Notes: generated by a model not told the origin, from the sequence alone. 64,000 nucleotides of DNA from Gordius sp. MW1 (GCA_964036665.1 OZ038532.1:19371037-19435036), one strand, 5' to 3'; numbered from the stretch's first letter, positions 1 through 11,590 are shown. Translations and numbers: made by a program.

Positions 1-836
1 GAAGAGCATTAACAGATGTGTGCCGTAGAAATCTGGCTTTGTTAAATTTGCAATGCAGGCCGTGGTGGCCTTTTGTACCAACAGATGAGCCACATAAGTT
101 GCATTGATGAGAGGCAACTATATCACATCCTAGGCGGAGCCCTGTTGCAATCCTGAACTCGTTGTTGGAGAGTTGAAGGTCATGAGTCCGACTTGGGATG
201 GCCTCCAACCACTCGTGGCCGGACCTTGATGCAAAACTTCTTAAAGCTGGTAACTCCTCAAACGATGCGCCCGAAATAAGAGTTTTAAGGGCATGGTCGT
301 AGAGAGGAGTGTTCCAACTTTTTTGAGAGTTTATGGTAGGGAATGGAGTGTTAGGGTAGGACAAAGAGCTCCACATGTCGAGAGCGAGTTGGGTGGAGAG
401 ATCTGGTTGATCGATTATTTTGTCGATGATTGGTTTGGCTGAAAGTCGACTCGAGATGAAGGCCGACAAAGCTACTAGAGGGGGTGATCTTAGGCCCAAA
501 CCACCATATTTTGTGGGGAGGCACGCTTGTTTCCATTGAGACCCTGTAAAAGAATCGTTTGTGATTTCCTCGACTACATTTTGAGTTTTTTGGTCGAATA
601 TAGATAGAGCACTGGAATTTAAAAATGAGGTGGATGACATGAAGATATGATTTATCTTAGGTAAAGAATAGCAGTTTTTAATTAAAAAGAAAGCCTGGTG
701 GGCTTGCATGTAAGAAAGGAGGGGTTTGATTTCAACTAGTTTTAGTATTGTCTCTGTTAATCAATTGTTACAAAGGTGTGAGCCACCTATGGGAGATTCT
801 AAGTGCGTTAGTTCGTTAGGGTGAATATGTTTGAAA
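1..836 (-). pseudogene. Non-LTR retrotransposon, C-terminal part of the RT polyprotein (continues off the left edge)
   Basis: The minus strand reads open from about 836 down to base 1, without a stop in the frame I checked (about 715 to 1). Recognisable stretches, in order, are AFFLIKNCYSLPKINHIF, KYGGLGLRSPPLVALSAF and, near the edge, a zinc-knuckle-like CNLCGSSVGTKGHHGLHC (Cys-X2-Cys...His...Cys). This layout (thumb region, a W-x-QA-x-LP/GGLG block, then a Cys/His finger) is what I know from the region after the RT domain in R2/NeSL-like LINE polyproteins. It is the continuation of the RT fragment at 3006-3740, separated from it by a hAT insertion with a perfect 8-bp target duplication (GTTTGAAA at 829-836 and 2998-3005). 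The reading frame is well preserved, so this copy is fairly young, but the insertion has killed it. Clade assignment is tentative. Confidence 0.75.
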
Positions 837-1140
837 CAGTGGCGTAGCTAGGGGGGGGCCTAGGGGGCCCGGGCCCACCCAAGAGCAAAAACCGGGCCCC
901 ATGGGCCCCCCCAAGGGAAAAATCTTGGGCCCCTGGGCCCCGTAAGCCATTTTTTTATATTTTATCTGAAGAAAAAATATGAAGATTATAATTATCTTTG
1001 AATATAACTTTTAATTATAATATAAAGCCTAAATATTTGTTTAATAAATGCAATTTCAACGGTTAATAGCCTTATATTAATTTTAAATGATATTAGAAAT
1101 GAGATTCACTATCAAATTCTTTATAATAAGGCGAAGATTT

Positions 1141-1863
1141 AGCTTCAATTTTTGATTTAGTACCTTATAAACGTATTAAAAAATCAAAGAAGTATGACAC
1201 TTTTTACTCTTTTGAATCTACCAATTCATTAATGGATTTCGAAATTGATTTATATTATCCTATCATCGATAGAATCATAGCTGAATTAAACCTAAGATTT
1301 TTGGAAATTATTTGTAATCTATATAGGTCCTTAGAAGGTTTCATGGGCATAGCCAGAATTTAAATTAGAGAGGGGCAATAACGCTTTAGGAGGGGGCAAA
1401 ATGATTATTTTTTCAAATTTCAGTCATATTTGTAATAAATTTCAACAAAATTTTGGATCTAGAGGGCCAAGCCCACGGAAGGTTTAAACCCTTCATCCCC
1501 TTTTTTGCGATAAATCTCTTTTATCAGAAGGAATTAACCATTATGAATTAAAACTGCAAGATGCCGAACTAAAAATGGCAAAAAATTATGTAAATAAAAT
1601 GCAATGATATTTTTTCACCTATTAAAATTTTGCCCTCAATAGAATAATTTTAACTATCCCAATAACTTCATGCTCATGCGAAGGATCGTTCTCATTGCAA
1701 AAATGGATTAAAAATATCTTATCACAATTGGACAAGATAGGTTATCTTCCTTAGCTTTATTGAGCTTAGAACATGACTTTATAAATGTTATTCCCCCGGA
1801 TGATATTATATATTCGTTTGCAACATCGAGTAAAAGGCGTAATGAACTACTATTAAAAGACTA
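1141..1863 (+). pseudogene. Decayed hAT transposase, C-terminal half
   Basis: Plus-strand fragments inside the element read like a hAT (ZMYM/TTF-type) transposase. Around 1180-1340 there is DLYYPIIDRIIAELNLRF, the family's Y-P-hydrophobic-D-x-IIAEL-x-RF segment. At 1736-1860 there is LSSLALLSLEHDFINV followed by a Phe-Ala-x-Ser-x-Lys-Arg tail, the typical hAT C-terminal dimerisation segment that ends at a stop at 1861-1863. The frame is broken by stops and by a 136-bp MITE at 1342-1477 inserted just after the residues LEGF. The N-terminal zinc finger and first catalytic Asp were not found. It is non-functional. The family call rests on motif memory. Confidence 0.7.
1342..1477. mobile_element. 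hAT MITE (CATGGGCGTAGCC family), 136 bp
   Basis: It starts CATGGGCATAGCCAG and ends AGCCCACG. It is flanked by a perfect 8-bp duplication GAAGGTTT (1334-1341 and 1478-1485). It is nested in the transposase remnant of a larger hAT element. Confidence 0.85.
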
Positions 1864-2986
1864 ATTTTAATATTTAATGAAAAATTATCTGGGCTTTAAC
1901 CTTGTTTTGAACTTTTTAACACTTTCAAAATATATTAAAATATTATTAAATTTACGAAAATTTCATCCTAAATTCAATTTAATTGTCCATCTCACCTTAT
2001 TGTTTAACATATCTTGCATATTTTTATGTACCACATGCACATATAAAGCCAATGATTTTCCAAAAAATAGTTTGGACACCATTTTTTCTCCTGAATTTTG
2101 TAGGCAATAACGCATCAAAACTTGCAAGGGATAAAAATCCCCAAAAAATTCCTTTTGGTGCACCATTGGATTCAACAAAATGTACACAAACGCTAAGTTG
2201 TTCTGTGCATCTCACATCTCTAATTTCATCTAAAATTCTTAAGTAAAATTTTGATTCATTTAATTTTGACAGAATATTTTAAGGTTCATTTAGTCGTTTC
2301 ATTTTTATTTTTAGGTAGTGTAAAGGGGGGGGGGTGGTGTAAGGGGGGGGGGGGGGTTGTGCAAATATATAATATCATCAGGGGTAATTACTTCTAAATA
2401 CTTTTCTCGAACGAATTTTAACTTCATAATTAATTTTATAAATGCTGCCTGAAAATGCTGCCAATATTGCATATGTAAAATTAAAACTTGTTATATATAT
2501 GGCCAGATTTTTTGGGATTGTGGCAATAAAATATTTTTATAAAAACGTTGTATAGTTTTTTTACTATTTGTATTATTTTTTAAAATGTCAACGATTTCTT
2601 GTCAATATCCCCGTTCCACTTACAATTCATTTATACAAAAACTTATTATACCAAGTGAAATTTTCTATATTGTATCAACTACATTACTTTGTTTTATTAA
2701 TGAATAAATTTTATTTATTTTATGTCCTATAAACACGAGGGTCTAAGACATACCAGTGTGATGTTATTAGAAAAAACACACAAAATAGTAGCGGAATTTT
2801 AAGTTTGTCCAACGTTTAAGAGAGAAAAAATTTTCATTTGCGTTTGACCCATGGTCGTATCCAGGTTTTGAATTAGGGGGGGGGGCAAAACATAATTTTT
2901 TTAATTTTTAAGGTTTTAGTAGTTAAATTTTTTTTGTCCCCCCCCATGGCTTGACCAGCTCAGCCCCCCCAAGGCAAAAAGGCTAG

Positions 2987-3740
2987 CTACGCCACTGGTT
3001 TGAAAGCGTCAAAGTATGGGTCTTGGCTTAAAGGGTCAGTATTGTTTTTGCAAACCTCGGTCTTGCTATGATTTAGATGGAGACCAATTTTTGAAGCTTC
3101 GACTTCAAGATATGAGAGGGCTTCTTTGACGTCTTCGGCATTTCCTTTGATGGTACCATCGTCTAGGTACCACAAGTTGAGTGATAGGTTATATTTAGAG
3201 GCTAGGTCTTCAGTCAGGGATTTAATACCTAGGCAGAATAGTAGGGGGCCTAGCGGGTCTCCTTGTTGAATGCCGTCACTCGATGCAATTATTTTGGAAT
3301 TAAGGTTGAGCATGGAAGTAGGAGCGCATGCGTTAAGGAAAATGGAGTACTCGGGAAGGGATTTGTAAGCCTCTATTAAGAAGTGTGACCTGTAGATCGT
3401 GTTAAAGGCGTTTTTGAAGTCAAGCATAGCTAGGATCGAATTGTCGGGATGGGCTAGGGCTATGCGGACAGCGTGAGAGGCGATTTCACAGCCATCCTTG
3501 GTTCCGAAACCTAGTTGGATGGGAGCTAAATGATCTGCAATGTCGGATTTTACTCGTGCAATAATTAGTTGCAGCATAGCCGTCTAAAAATTGAACCCAT
3601 GGCAATTGGACGAAGGCCACCATCAGGTTTGGTAAGAGATAAGGTGGCCCCAAAAGATAGGGAGAGATCGCGTCAGGTACTAAGCCTTTAATAACCTGGT
3701 TAAGGAAGGTTGCTAGGGTGGATGTGAAGTGGCCAGACCT
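2987..3740 (-). pseudogene. Non-LTR retrotransposon reverse transcriptase domain
   Basis: The minus strand encodes the palm and fingers of a LINE reverse transcriptase. Upstream (3590-3660) is KPDGGLRPIAMG. Then come LGFGTKDGCEIASHAVR, LAMLDFKNAFNTIYRS (motif A, catalytic Asp), GIQQGDPLGPLLFCLGI (motif B) and LWYLDDGTIKG (motif C, YLDD). It ends HLNHSKTEVC shortly before the hAT insertion at 2997. The combination of DFKNAFN and YLDDGT is typical of an R2/NeSL-like RT rather than the RTE copies elsewhere in this window (YADDIV). The downstream part is at 1-836. The 5' portion before about 3740 is missing, as in a 5'-truncated copy, and one or two frame breaks occur near 3580. Confidence 0.85.
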
Positions 3741-3748
3741 TTCCTTAA

Positions 3749-3930
3749 CTTATATTTATTGTGTTTTTGAGATATAAATCATACGTTATTTATTTTGATA
3801 GAACATAGATTTCCACAGTCTAGGTTACTATGCTTTCCCTGTGGAAAAAACAATTTAAAAAAGTTGCTTTAAAAACTTTCCCAACATATATTTATTGTGT
3901 TTCGAAATATAAATCATACGTTATTCATAT
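3749..3930 (+). repeat. Direct repeat of ~45 bp, two copies 137 bp apart
   Basis: The segment tatatttattgtgttt...gaaatataaatcatacgttatt occurs at 3749-3795 and 3886-3930. Each copy is followed by a T-rich stretch and 'atag', resembling a duplicated intron 3' end upstream of the exon at 3940. Confidence 0.6.
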
Positions 3931-3939
3931 TATTAATAG

Positions 3940-4220
3940 AACAAGCATTGCGAAGTGGAGCTACCTTGCCCCCTTCAATAATCTTCAGAGTTGCTCCATT
4001 TAAAACAACCACTCCAGCACCCTTAATTCGAGTAAGAATAATACCACCCATCCTATGCACCAGAACAGTTTTTGGAGGGATATGTGCCCCATGTCCCGTT
4101 AATTATCGAATATGTACACGTGCTATAACTCAAGTATTTTGTCAAGTTAATGCTTGTGATGACGCACTTTGCTTACCAATCCTAACTGATTTCGATAATA
4201 ATCCAGTGCTCTGCAAGTAG
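3940..4220 (+). CDS. Last exon of an unrecognised cysteine-rich protein
   Basis: A 281-base stretch without stops, unusual in sequence this AT-rich. It begins after an intron-like acceptor (tattaatag) and ends with a TAG at 4218-4220. About 95 bases later there is an AATAAA (4312-4317). The predicted residues start QALRSGATLPPSIIFRV, and the C-terminal half holds eight cysteines in close spacing (ILC, GIC, APC, RIC, VFC, NAC, ALC, VLC). That is an even number, as expected for a disulfide-stabilised secreted domain. Leading phase is two bases, so an upstream exon must supply one. No such exon is visible to the left, where the LINE begins, so the gene may be truncated. I do not recognise the family. 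The exon call rests on openness, Cys pattern, acceptor and poly(A) signal. Confidence 0.5.
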
Positions 4221-5560
4221 AACCAGCTGAAAACTCTTTTCACATTATGCACACATTTTGATATTTGTTCTAACACTCACGTTTCAATAAGATGTACCCT
4301 ACAGTATATCCAATAAATTTTATCATTTCTTTTTTATATATAATGACCGCATGGTGGAAAATTTTCCTAAAATATTAATAAATATTGACAAATCAACTTG
4401 TAAAATTTGTGTCTGAAACAGACAAAATTTAATTGCGAAATGAATTTAATAGCTAAGTAATTAAAGAAAAAAGACCGAAAACGCTGACAATAGTGACGAT
4501 TTTTCTATGGTCGATTCGATACTTAAAAGGGAATAGGTTGGATTTATCTTTTTTGTTTAAAAAACCATATTGTTTCTTAATAGTTTTAATTTGACGCTTA
4601 ATTCAAATTTTCAAAGTTGAAAGCACTATTATTAAGAAAGGTGCTAATAATCTTACTGATATATACATATAGCAGAGGTTAGATTTGTTAATTGTTCTGC
4701 CCATACACCACCCGGTACCAGTTTAATACTAAATTGCCCATGCCGACCATGCCCGCAGCTGCCGGAACGAAAATCTAGTTTTATTCCAAAAGGCAACTTT
4801 TCAAAAGACAACTCATCATCATATCACGAGTTCATCATTAATTGATCATCACATCATCACAAATTTTTTTAAATTATCGTTTTATTTACGTATTTTGTTA
4901 CCAGGTAACATTTAGATATACCACATAAAAGTATAAAGTTTTATAGTCCTTAATTTAATATATCTATTTTATATCAGGGTTAACATTCATTTAATTTGCC
5001 TTTTACATCTTTGTCTTTTCGACTGGATTCGAAAATCTTATTATTACAATCATTTTCTTTACTTTTGTGGCATTTCGTAATCTGATGTTTTTTATCAATA
5101 AACTCAGGCTAATATGTTGCTTTGAAAATGATATATTCATTAAAATTTTTAAAGGGAAGTGGTCGGATTTTATCATTAGGGGGGTATATAGTTTGTCAGA
5201 CATTAAATTAAAACAATCTCCTCTACAAGAGGCTAACAAATAGAAAAAGTTAAATGCCGTATTTTAAAATGAAAATTTCATTTTTGTCGATTAAATGTAT
5301 ATGATTAAGATAACGCTTAGAAGATTCTAAAAACTTTATTGGCATGTAAGCTAAAATGACAGAATTTTCGCGGATTAACACTTTTCTGTAATATGCACAA
5401 GATCATGTTCAACATTTGCCTAATTACTTTTAATTGATATTTAAATGATGAAAGCTCTAAATATAAATTTATTGTAATAGACTTAAATTCTAACCTGGCA
5501 CCTATAAAAAATAACATATTCAAAATATTCATATCAAATAGTGTATTCAAACACTATGTT
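4221..5560. other. No gene seen
   Basis: AT-rich sequence with short open frames only. The two minus-strand frames at 5003-5239 and 5317-5550 have no recognisable motif or splice context, and I treat them as chance. Confidence 0.5.
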
Positions 5561-5565
5561 ATGTT

Positions 5566-8215
5566 CTTCTTCTTTATCAGTTATTTGGTGCCACAGTCGT
5601 GGGGTTTGTTTTGATTAGTTTCTTCCATCTTGACCGGGTGAGTGCCATATCTTGACTAATCTTTTTTGTTTTCATTACTTTATCACTTGCCCTTTCCACG
5701 TGACACGGGGTCGTCCTCTTCCTCTCTTGCCCGGTACCTCCATGTCCAGTACTTTTTGATTTACGTCATTCGTGTCCCTTCTTAGTATATGCCCATACCA
5801 CCTTAGCCGATTTTCGTTAATCATGTCCGCCATAGGTTGAATACCCAGTTTTGTTATGAGCAGGTCATATGTCATATGGTCGAGTATACCCCAAGCTCCA
5901 CCGTATCATTCCCATCTCTGAGGCTTGTAATAGCTTTCCTTCCGTGGTGTTTAATGCCCATGTTTCACTTCCATAGAGTAACAGCGGTCTTACGATGGAT
6001 TTGTAAGCTTTGCTCTTTAACCATATTGGCATTTTCTTATCGCACATTACACAGGATATACTTCGCCATTTAAGCCTTCCTTTGGATGCGGGCATTCACT
6101 TCCGTTGCGCAACCTCCCTCTTGATATAGGATCGAGCCGAGGTATGTAAACCTGTCTAATTTTGGGTACTTTAGATGGTCATCCAGCGATGGGCTGCTTG
6201 TACCGTTCATTTCCATGTATACCGTTTTTTAATCGTTGACCTTTAAACAATATCCAGCTAAGCGCTTTGACCACTTTTCAACTTCTTCGAATACTTTCTC
6301 CCTTGTTTCCTCGCACAGTACTATATCATCGGCATATAGCATACACCAGGGCGATGGCTTTTGAATGTCCCTCATTATCGTGTGTATAATTACATTAAAT
6401 AAAAAGAGACTAAATCGCGGGCACCGTGTCATACACTTTCTCCAAATCGATAAAGACCATATGTAGGTCTTTCCTCTTTTCACCATACTTATCCATCATT
6501 TGTCTTGGTGCGAAGATTGGGTCGATTGTGGATTTGTGGGCCACAAATCCAAATTGGTTAGCCGATATTTCCACCTCGTTTTTCAGCCTTGTTACTAAGA
6601 TCCATTCCAAAAGCTTCAAGGAGTGGCACGTTAGCTTGATACCTCTGTAGTTGCAACAGTCTTGGGCGTCTCTTTTGCTTATAAATAGGGCTATAATCTT
6701 GCTTTCACTCCATTAATTAGGAATTCGCTCTTCTACCAATATCTTGTTAAGAAGGATCGTCATGATGGTGACTACTTCTTCACGACATCCGAGCAATGCT
6801 TCCATAGGTATTCCATCTGGGCCATTTGCTTTTCCTTTTTGCATCTTTTTCATTTGTGTCCTAACTTCATCTAGAGTTCGACCATACTTATATTTGGCTC
6901 AATTTTGGGAAGGGAATTCTTGTCATTTGCAATATTCATAAGTTTCTTAAAATATCCTTTCCACCTTTCCATCACTTCCCTAGGTTTGAATAAGGTTTGA
7001 CCCTTCTCGTTTTTGACTATTTTAAGAACTCCGACATCGCAACTTTTCTTCTCCCATATCTTGGCCAGTTTGTACATAAGCCTATCGCCCCCTTTATGAT
7101 CCAGCTTGTTTGCCATCTCGGTGTAAGCGGCTTTCTTCGCTATTGCAAATGCATTTTTTGCGGTCTACTTTGCGTCCCTATACTCTTTATAGTCCTACTA
7201 CTTCTTTGATTTAAGCCACCGTCTATATAGATTTTTCTTTCTTTCAACGAAATCCCTAACTGATTGATCACACGCCTCCTTTGGTCTATTCTAGAACACG
7301 AATCGCTGTTTTCTTTATGTCCTTACGTAGTGTCTCCCAATCGTCGTCTACGTTTCTTTGCAGCTTCCTTGCACCCAAGAGTGAGGAGGCTTTTTGATGG
7401 TATTTTTCGTTTGTCGATATATATTTTCGCCTTTCATATCAAATTCGAGGCTCATATACTTCTTCTTTCGGGAAATACTCTTCTGTCAAAATCCATAACA
7501 AGGGGACGATGTTGCCTGTCGATTTCTTCTCCCGGTATTACTTTGCAATCCTTGATACTCCGTAAGTCCTATCGTCTTATAAGAAAATAGCCTATTTGAC
7601 TAAAATGCCCCATTTCTATAGGTCACAATAGGATCTTTGCGTTTTTGAACGATCGCCACGTCATATGCTTTGGATACTTGGAGAAGTTTTTCCCCTTCTT
7701 TGTTCTTCAGACCATGCCCATAGCCTCTATGATTACGTTCATAGCATTAAAATCGGCCCCAATAATTAGCCTATCTTCCTGTCGGATTCCTTGTATTTCC
7801 TTTTCCAATGAATCGAAGAGTATGTCTTACTCTGATTTCATACATAATTTGGGGAAAGTACGCGCACATAACGATTAGGAGGCCCCCTTCATCTGCAATC
7901 TTCACCCACATTAGCCTGTCGGAACAACGCTTGCCTTCCACCACCTTGTCCTTGAACGATTCGCTTAGAACGATAACGACCCCGTTTCTGCGATTTAGTG
8001 ACCCACTGTAGAAAAGCTTGTATCCTTCTCCTAATTCCAGAGCTTTCGTTCCGTTCCACCTCGTCACTTGTAGGCAGGCGATGTGTACATTTATTCTTTT
8101 TAAATCTTGTTTGAAACTATCATGATTTTGGAGTTAATTTTTATAGCCGGTTTCCGACCTGACGCCAACCCTTCACTTTTTGCACACGGACATGGGACCG
8201 TCGTAGGTAATATTT
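5566..8215 (-). pseudogene. RTE-type non-LTR retrotransposon, copy 1 (decayed)
   Basis: Minus-strand fragments in LINE order. From the 5' end (near 8215) the endonuclease portion gives TRWNGTKALELGEGYKLFYS and NGVVIVLSESFKDKV. RT pieces follow: NQFGFVAHKSTIDPIFA, VFIDLEKVYDTVP and MLYADDIVLCEETREK (YADD catalytic box). The 3' part holds MLLYGSETWALN-like text and RLRWYGHILRRDTNDVNQ with a Gly/Arg-rich segment, ending near 5580. This endonuclease-RT layout and the RWYGH tail are typical of the RTE clade (the source of 'craniofacial development protein 2-like' annotations). Stops, frameshifts and an internal deletion near 6418 make it inactive. The 3' end shares a motif (cagttatttggtgccacagt) with copy 2. 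Confidence 0.85.
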
Positions 8216-8339
8216 AACACTAGATTATGTTAACTATAGATATTCAAACACAAATGACCACCGGTTTGTATTTTTATCAAATTCAAAAAATAGAATATTA
8301 AATAAATTAAAAGGGTTTTAATAACAAAATACCAGAAAA

Positions 8340-9420
8340 GCTGAGCGCACTGCGAGGCCCACTTGGCCTAGGGGACGGACAAATATTGGTTATTACTTTG
8401 TGGAAATCGGTTGATTCTCCATTCCCCGCGGAGATTAGTTTAAAATTTTTCCATCAGGGTCACCCAGGTATTACAGTTGCGAAGCGGGCAAGATATTATG
8501 TTTGGTGGCCGAACGGAAAAGGATCTTGACTCCTTAAAATGTGATGGCTGCGAGGAAGTTCGACCATCGGAACAGGAAGTTCATTTGTATCGTTGGCCAT
8601 TGCTGGAAATCACTTGAGATCTAGTGCATATCGATATTGCAGGTCCAAGAAAGGAATGGATAGTTTTGATGGATGCATTATCAAAATAGGTGGAAGTAGC
8701 AGTTCTATCATCTTTAACAGGCTTGCAAATTGTTAGACAGTTACGGACTTAGTTCTGTCTGTTTGATTTTCCATCCTAAACAGTATCAGATAATGGCACT
8801 CGATTTGTTGGTGCCGAATTTAAGAATTTTTATTAGGCAAACATTATGAAACATATAAGATTATGTCATATCACCCAAAGACTTATGAACTGGTAGAAAG
8901 ATAAGTTCGAATCGGCTGTTAAAATCAAGATATTGGGCCGGAAAAAAGGAGATTCGATAAGGAGATTTGTTTTCTGCTAATCCTTTGGCCTACAGGATTA
9001 CCCCTCAGGCGACAGCTGGTAAAGCGCCGTCGGAGATTAGGAAAAAGGTTAAGAGGTGCATTTGATTAGTTCGTCCTGATCCAAAAGACAAGATGAATCA
9101 AAGATTAAGTAAACAATATTTTATCATGACAGAAAGTCAGTCGGGCGATTCGGATAGAGGGATCTTGTTTGGAGTAATGAAACGACTGCAGGTTGGTATA
9201 AAAAAGTAATTGTGGAACGAAATAACAAACACTCTTATCGTGTTCGTACCAATAAAGGAATCGAAGGCAACACGGTGAGCAGTTAAGACCTTGACTTATG
9301 TCAGCATTTATACCAACGTCCGAATTTGTGATCGAACAAAATATAGAACCCGAAAGGCAAGGCGATTGACTAGAAAGCGAAATCCTCCGTCAAAAAAGTT
9401 TAAGCTTTAAAAGTAGAAAA
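8340..9420 (+). pseudogene. Ty3/Gypsy-type integrase remnant
   Basis: Plus-strand translation in shifting frames gives FHQGHPGITVAKRARYYVWW at about 8447, the HHCC zinc-binding region of a Gypsy integrase. LKCDGCEEVRPSEQEV and HIDIAGPRKEWIVLMDALSK follow, with the first catalytic Asp in HID. SDNGTRFVGAEFKNF holds the second catalytic Asp. Further on are weak matches to the C-terminal part (WYKKVIVERNNKHSYRV). Several stops and frameshifts interrupt it, and no LTRs were found around it. It abuts the 5' end of RTE copy 1, which lies on the other strand. Confidence 0.8.
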
Positions 9421-10349
9421 AAAATTCTATTTACCCTGTGAATATATATCGTATTAATAAATATATGAGTAAAATTTTAATAAGAAACTACCAGGCCACT
9501 ATAACATAAACGTTTTTTTTCTTTTTTATTAATGTATTAGTTTATTGATATATATCTAAACATAATATTAAATGGTACAATTATATAATAATGATATTTA
9601 AAAAAACATTATATGAGTAAGTCTTCAACTTCATCTTTTAGAAGAGGCCAGGAATCCAAAAAGATTTGAAATTAAATTTTGCAATTAAGATAGATTGATT
9701 GTTTCAATAAAAATGCGGGGGTATATTTAGAGGGAGGGGATCGCCTGCTTATTTTTTGAATAAAGACAAAGCCATTTTTCTATAGGATCTTGAACAGAAG
9801 AAAACTATTGGGATAAAAATACTAGAGTCCAAGAGGGCCTTGTATTTTTGGAGCTTGCGTTCTTCGGCGAGGGCCATGGGGTCATAATTAAGATTAGAGG
9901 GGGCAAATAGGTCTATGCATGTAAAATCCCATTTTAAAAGGAGACCATTTTTATCTTGGCTTAGAGGCTGACAATGAATTTAGAATAAAGGGAAAAAACA
10001 ATAATCATTTTGCCCTTCCCTAAGTAATTATAATTTTTTTATCTTTAATTGAATCCATGAAAAATTTAAGGAAAATTAAAGAAAATATACTTGTTTTGCT
10101 CAATCAGTTAATATATTTGACACATTTGCATTACATATATAAGTGCCATTAAATTAGTTAAAAGACCCCTAAATTTAGCGTGGGGTGCGTACACTTTATC
10201 AAATTCTAACATCGACATTTGGGTTAATGGCAATCTAAAAGCGGTTATAAGCAAGATGATGGCGCTAAATAAGTTGAATGACGAGTTAGAGCCCCTATCA
10301 AGAACCTGTGTAGCTAGTTGTCCCTTTATGAAAATTTTACCTTTCTCAG
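9421..10349. other. Upstream region of the NECAP gene; no other gene seen
   Basis: AT-rich. It contains G-rich fragments such as gattagagggggcaaatag near 9890-9910 that look like worn pieces of the GGCGTAGC-type MITEs. No clear promoter motif was identified. Confidence 0.4.
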
Positions 10350-10997
10350 ATGAATGATGACTACGAATCTATTTTGTTAATAAAGAATAATGTTAATATA
10401 TATAAAATTCCCCCTGTCTCTAATTTACAAAAATATAAAGCTGCTGATTGGAATTTAGACAATCCAGATTGGACAGGTAGATTGAAACTTATATCTTTAA
10501 ACAGCAAATGCATGATCAAATTTGAAGATAGCTCTGGAAAACTATTTGCCGTTTGCCCTATTGAAAAATATCCCGGTAATTCAATAGAAGGAGTTTCTGA
10601 CTCCAGCCGATATTTTGTTGTTAAACTTCAAAGTGATAATGGGCGTTCAGCATTTGTGGGATTAGGGTTTTTAGATAGGGCTGATTCATTTGATCTAAAC
10701 GTTTCTCTTCAAAGTCATTATAGGTGGCTCAAAGATAGCCAAGATATTGAAAAACAATTACATAATGATAAAGACCATCCTAAAATTGATTTTAGCCTAA
10801 AAGCAGGTCAAACAATTAAACTCAATATAACAGCTCAGAAAGCTAAAGATTCTCCTACAACTACAACATCCAAAATCAAGCCCACTTGTTTTGTTAAAAT
10901 TCCACCTCCGATTAAAATTTCTATTAATAAAAATTCTAATTCAATTGATACACCAGTTGTGGATAGCAATATAAACACAAAATGGGAAGCTTTTTAA
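10350..10997 (+). CDS. NECAP: NECAP-like endocytic adaptor-binding protein (intronless)
   Basis: A single uninterrupted 215-codon frame. NECAP proteins bind the appendage (ear) domains of AP-1/AP-2 adaptors and assist clathrin-coated vesicle formation. The start MNDDYESILLIKNNVNIYKI matches the family's N-terminus. Residues 30-135 form the PH-like NECAP domain, with NPDWTGRLKLIS, DSSRYFVVKLQSDNGRSAF, VGLGFLDRADSFDLNVSLQ and HYRWLKDS, then LKAGQTIKLNI near residue 155. The protein ends KWEAF-stop, a WxxF motif like the one vertebrate NECAPs use to contact the alpha-ear. At 215 residues it is shorter than vertebrate NECAP1 (about 275), mostly through a shorter Pro-rich linker. No intron interrupts it although neighbouring genes have introns, so an intron-lost gene or a young retrocopy are both possible. 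No stop or frameshift is seen. AATAAA occurs near 11113. Confidence 0.93.
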   Translation: MNDDYESILLIKNNVNIYKIPPVSNLQKYKAADWNLDNPDWTGRLKLISLNSKCMIKFEDSSGKLFAVCPIEKYPGNSIEGVSDSSRYFVVKLQSDNGRSAFVGLGFLDRADSFDLNVSLQSHYRWLKDSQDIEKQLHNDKDHPKIDFSLKAGQTIKLNITAQKAKDSPTTTTSKIKPTCFVKIPPPIKISINKNSNSIDTPVVDSNINTKWEAF

Positions 10998-11590
10998 TTT
11001 ATTTAAATTATTAATCAATTTTATTAAAGCCACTAATACTAATTTATTTTTTACAAATTTCCTTCACTTTTATACAAAATAATGGTGGATATAACCTTTG
11101 ATTGGATTGAATCATGAATAAATTTTGATAGTAGAAGAGATTGGAATTTAGATAGCTTACATTTGTTTTTATCTTTAGCAATATCTGTAATAGTAATGCC
11201 TAGTTTATTTTCATTATCTCATTTCAAACACCTAATTAAAATTATTAGAAAATGGGTCCTAACAATAGTTTCTAATTTGATTATAGAATTAAGTTTGAAT
11301 CTTCAATCTTATAACTCAGTTTATAAGATATATAACAGGTAACATGTGTAGTTTTAATATGTGATATAATTAGCCAAAAATAGGTTTTGATTTACTCTTC
11401 AAGCATAAAAACAAAATATTTTTTTAGAAACAGAGTGCTTTAATTTTCTAGTGTCTGTAAACATCTAATATTGTAATGTTTATTCAAGCATTTATTTCAA
11501 TAAAAATTTTAACATTTATTTGTATTAAACATTTTGCAAATGTATGAAATTTTGGCTTGTAAATAAATTCTTATCAACACTTAAACAATA

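Larger units (their letters stand above)
837..2997 (+). mobile_element. hAT-superfamily DNA transposon (2.16 kb, TIR CAGTGGCGTAGCTAG)
   Basis: The element starts CAGTGGCGTAGCTAG at 837 and ends with its inverted copy CTAGCTACGCCACTG at 2997. It is flanked by a perfect 8-bp duplication GTTTGAAA, as expected for hAT transposases. It sits inside a LINE open reading frame. Its interior carries a decayed hAT transposase (next entries), so it belonged to an autonomous lineage. Runs of G/C next to both ends resemble the small MITEs elsewhere in the window, whose TIRs share the GGCGTAGC core. Bases 2235-2760 hold only AT-rich sequence and G runs. Confidence 0.9.

Noticed and set aside
1877-2246. Overlapping open frames on both strands around 1.9-2.25 kb
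   Set aside because: Several frames overlap in all phases inside a hAT element just after the transposase stop; no motif is present.
5837-7878. Plus-strand open frames at 5837, 6426, 6744, 6997, 7264 and 7645
   Set aside because: They are antisense shadows of the RTE LINE that reads on the minus strand.
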